From assembly GCA_031315915.1 (NCBI GenBank), contig JALDRK010000011.1:46565-110564 (forward strand): 64,000 nucleotides of DNA, read 5' to 3'. Under the pieces are notes generated by a model. That model ran no database searches, had not been told where the DNA came from, and saw only the letters and a program-made list of their open reading frames with translations. This stretch comes from Nitrospirales bacterium (GTDB taxonomy: Bacteria; Nitrospirota; Nitrospiria; Nitrospirales; UBA8639). This document shows, piece after piece, positions 63,543 through 64,000 of the stretch (positions are counted from its first letter, which is position 1; every line of letters starts with the position of its first letter). The position numbers and the translations under genes are program-made.

Positions 63543-64000
63543 ATGAAATCTTTTCATTGGGCTCTACAAGTATTGCTCATGCTGGCCATTCTGGTATCCG
63601 TGGGGTGCGGGGTGTCCGTGAAGCCAGGGGAACGGGGTCTTCGATGGCACCCATTATCTGAAGGTCTGTTGAAGGAACCACTCCCCAATGGATTTTATTG
63701 GCGAATGCCCTGGAACGATATTTTTGTCTATCCGGTTCAGTGGGGAAGTTTTACCGAAGAAGTGGATGCCCTAAGCTCGGATGATTTGCAGGTGATTTTG
63801 AAAAGCGCCATTATCATACGTCCCATACCGGAAGAAATTTATTTTTTGGCTCAAGAGGTCGGTCCTGATTGGTATCGCCAGGTCGTAAGACCTGAATTTC
63901 TTTCGGCGGTTCGGAGCGTGGTTTCAGGGTATGCCATGGTGAATGTCCCGGAAAAGAGTACGGAAATTTCGCATAAAGTTCAGGGAGTCCTGGAGGAAAA
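63543..64000 (+). CDS. SPFH/band-7-like lipoprotein, partial
   Basis: Starts at 63543 after AAAGGAGGATAAC and runs off the window after 152 codons. The signal peptide ends ILVSVGC (lipobox) and is followed by VSVKPGERGLRWHP, then PNGFYWRMPWNDIFVYPVQW and LKSAIIIRPIPEEIYFLAQEVG, the beta-strand order of the SPFH (prohibitin/stomatin) domain. Family members form ring assemblies on membranes. As a lipoprotein it would lie in the periplasm rather than with the usual TM anchor. The end of the gene is outside the window. Confidence 0.8.
   Translation, partial: MKSFHWALQVLLMLAILVSVGCGVSVKPGERGLRWHPLSEGLLKEPLPNGFYWRMPWNDIFVYPVQWGSFTEEVDALSSDDLQVILKSAIIIRPIPEEIYFLAQEVGPDWYRQVVRPEFLSAVRSVVSGYAMVNVPEKSTEISHKVQGVLEE

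Overview
The window looks like a chromosomal segment of a nitrite-oxidising Nitrospira (phylum Nitrospirota). The strongest clue is a 5' fragment of nxrA at 45.8-46.6 kb, whose Tat signal and Cys-rich [4Fe-4S] N-terminus I recognise as the Nitrospira-type periplasmic nitrite oxidoreductase alpha subunit. Core genes have moderate G+C, and many are of types I associate with Nitrospira genomes (copper nitrite reductase, HEAT-repeat proteins, many orphan regulators). No database search was possible, so genus level is an inference. A glycine-to-betaine methyltransferase fusion beside a BCCT carrier suggests tolerance of salt or drying.

Layout. 0-16 kb: HAD phosphatase, tRNA-Leu(GAG), a methyltransferase, a TPR protein overlapping a membrane-bound CHASE2/sigma-54 activator, msrB, a ribosome hibernation factor, a phosphohexomutase, a polA-membrane protein-xth operon and an AsmA protein. 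16-25 kb: a response regulator with a 39-residue membrane peptide upstream, an ABC exporter of the YbbA/YbbP type divergent from a TesA-like lipoprotein esterase, a CDGSH protein, a ChaN-like lipoprotein, an orphan 444-residue protein and a CpaE-like ATPase. 25-38 kb: tRNA-Gly(GCC), ugd, four consecutive HEAT-repeat genes downstream of a STAS protein, an HxlR pseudogene, the betaine module (BCCT carrier and GSMT/SDMT fusion) and a fifth HEAT-repeat gene behind two envelope genes. 39-45 kb: a hydrolase-like protein without its nucleophile, the three-gene pntAA-pntAB-pntB proton-pumping transhydrogenase, rpsU and nth.

44.8-51.3 kb is an accessory segment bracketed by two decayed transposases (IS3-type and IS30-type). 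It contains the truncated nxrA with a very AT-rich upstream region, then an intact EmrB/NodT/EmrA-like efflux operon with a palindromic operator candidate. 51.4-59.5 kb is a copper block: a zinc-ribbon protein, a NirK-like two-domain copper protein, a giant (about 1,626 residue) multicopper oxidase resembling the MofA class, and a cupredoxin-like secreted protein behind a strong hairpin. 60-64 kb: the soluble transhydrogenase sthA, a gene-poor stretch with a fragment of a four-helix-bundle protein gene, and a tandem duplication of a lipoprotein plus SPFH-lipoprotein pair, in which the first SPFH copy is wrecked and the second runs off the window.

How it fits together: the intact genes describe a respiring, NADPH-balancing (two kinds of transhydrogenase), osmotolerant cell with heavy periplasmic copper-enzyme investment. 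The least explained parts are the giant oxidase block, the HEAT/STAS cluster and the nxrA relic.
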